Origin: Sweltsa coloradensis
Taxonomy: Eukaryota > Arthropoda > Insecta > Plecoptera > Chloroperlidae
Length of the DNA stretch: 64,000 nucleotides
Reading direction: 5' to 3'
Assembly (NCBI GenBank): GCA_024449915.1
Contig: JAMZAV010005076.1
Coordinates: forward strand, 58,294 to 122,293
Of this stretch, positions 62,971-64,000 are shown piece by piece. Both the position numbers and the translations under genes were made by a program. Numbering within the stretch: position 1 is the stretch's first letter; the number at the start of each line of letters is the position of its first letter. Below the pieces are notes generated by a model. That model did no database searches, was not told the DNA's origin, and saw only the letters and a program-made list of their open reading frames with translations.

Positions 62971-63491
62971 AAGCTTGAATATTGTTCGTGGTGTGTGTCA
63001 CCATAAACTGACAGCGCCATCGTCAGTCTCATCTTCAAAATCAGAGAGAAGCAGATCACTTCAGGGCCACCTAGTGTCCAGCGTCGAAGAGTTTCAGGAT
63101 TTTGAGTGAGTCCATGGCACCACCTTTTGCTTTGACTTCGGTGTTACTTTGTTCGTGAGCTTGATGTGACCCTGTAAGTATTGTGAGACGCGTCGGTGCT
63201 GTTGCCGGAAAACAATTTGTGATGCACACTTAATTGCAAGAATTGCAAAGGATTGTATTGTATTGTATTGTTTTATTTAGTAAGAGCTCTTTTGATCGGA
63301 TACAGAATATTGAACAGTATTTTCAATTACTAATAATTATTATACTCCAGCAGTAGACACACAAACTTACTTGACGAGCTACAAGACACCTGCAATGATG
63401 ATAAGAATTGAACATAGATGATTATTAATGAATATACTAGCAACGAGTTTAAGTAATTAGCAAATGTTGTTTGAGTGTAAAATGTCTGTGT
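62971..63491. other. Spacer, simple repeat only
   Basis: (TTGTA)n at about 63252-63270. No gene seen. Confidence 0.45.
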
Positions 63492-64000
63492 ATGTTGTTC
63501 ACATTTTACAGACTCACTTCACAAAAATAAGCACACAATATTGACAAATTATAGAAAATGGAAGATGATCTTACCTCTTATACATTTTTAACACAAAATT
63601 CATAATCCTTGACCGGAAAATACCCTAAAATGACGCCAAACATGCATATGTGTCTATTCACCTCACAAATTGGTACCTACCGGTACCCACAATAACAAAA
63701 TGGAGGGGTTTCTGAGAGTTTCATTTGTTCTATCACAATTTCAGTGTTACCCGCGTGTTCGGGGAGTACGATTTAGTGGAAATTGATACCAAGCATGCCA
63801 TATTAATGCTTTAGGTATCAACGTTGTAGTAGGGGGAAATTTACAATATGGCACCCATGGGGCCCAAATGGTTGGGCTTACGAATTTGAAATGTTTTCCA
63901 TTCAATTTGCCGTCCCCAATATATGTGAAAATGACACCCTAACCGTAAAAATAGACCACCAATTATTTTTTAAAAAAATGTTAACACCCCCCCTTTAAAA
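63492..64000 (-). repeat. Long inverted repeat, right arm (runs off window)
   Basis: Inverse of 61309-61816 with scattered differences (for example CCGGTAGGTACC versus CCGGTAGGCACC). The true outer end lies beyond the window. Confidence 0.88.

Overview
The window reads as intergenic or heterochromatin-like DNA from an animal genome. I found no intact host gene. Every longer open frame belongs to a transposable element or is a shadow of one. APE-type LINEs with an RNase H domain, tRNA-headed SINEs, hAT-like termini and MITE-like inverted repeats fit an invertebrate. A weak lean toward arthropods rests on the style of the LINE C-terminus at 58.5 kb and of a tRNA-headed SINE. No marker gene settles the taxon.

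Two repeat families dominate. The first, called LINE-I here, is a non-LTR retrotransposon with AP endonuclease, reverse transcriptase, RNase H and a CCHC-like zinc motif, in about 30 mostly 5'-truncated copies. Almost all lie on the minus strand, and they end in a short GTC-repeat tail instead of poly(A). The best copies are at 20.7-21.3, 21.9-23.3, 46.7-47.75 and 47.75-50.2 kb. The second, SINE-A, is a roughly 370-bp non-coding element in about 50 full or partial copies. It ends in an A-rich (AAAC-like) tail on its sense strand, and the last ~30 bp before the tail resemble the LINE-I 3' end. This points to a LINE/SINE partnership. Its middle also carries the LINE-I terminal motif TTCTCACGTCG followed by a GTC/ATC tract in the opposite orientation, so the element may have a compound origin.

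Layout: 0.3-1.1 kb LINE-I; 1.9-4.0 kb an element bounded by inverted termini; 4.4-5.6 kb SINE-A; 5.9-8 kb scrambled LINE-I pieces covering UTR, EN/RT and RT C-terminus; 8-19.5 kb alternating SINE-A and LINE-I tails, including a head-to-tail SINE-A array at 18.3-19.5 kb; 20-23.6 kb two good LINE-I copies; 24-36.4 kb duplicated LINE/SINE blocks; 36.5-44.5 kb the same families in sequence that looks poorly base-called; 44.5-46.1 kb a clean SINE-A and a hAT-like non-autonomous element with target duplication; 46.6-50.2 kb the longest LINE-I tract; 50.2-53 kb a duplicated unit with palindromes, a 178-bp MITE-like element and a nested fold-back SINE-A; 53-61 kb more SINEs and one plus-strand LINE-I end; 61.3-64 kb a long inverted repeat running off the window.

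The most interesting material is the mechanism seen in the repeats: a LINE and SINE sharing a 3' end, the trinucleotide LINE tail, LINE-tail/SINE-body hybrids, and repeated duplication of whole nested LINE/SINE blocks. LINE-I and SINE-A are working names for this window, not database names.
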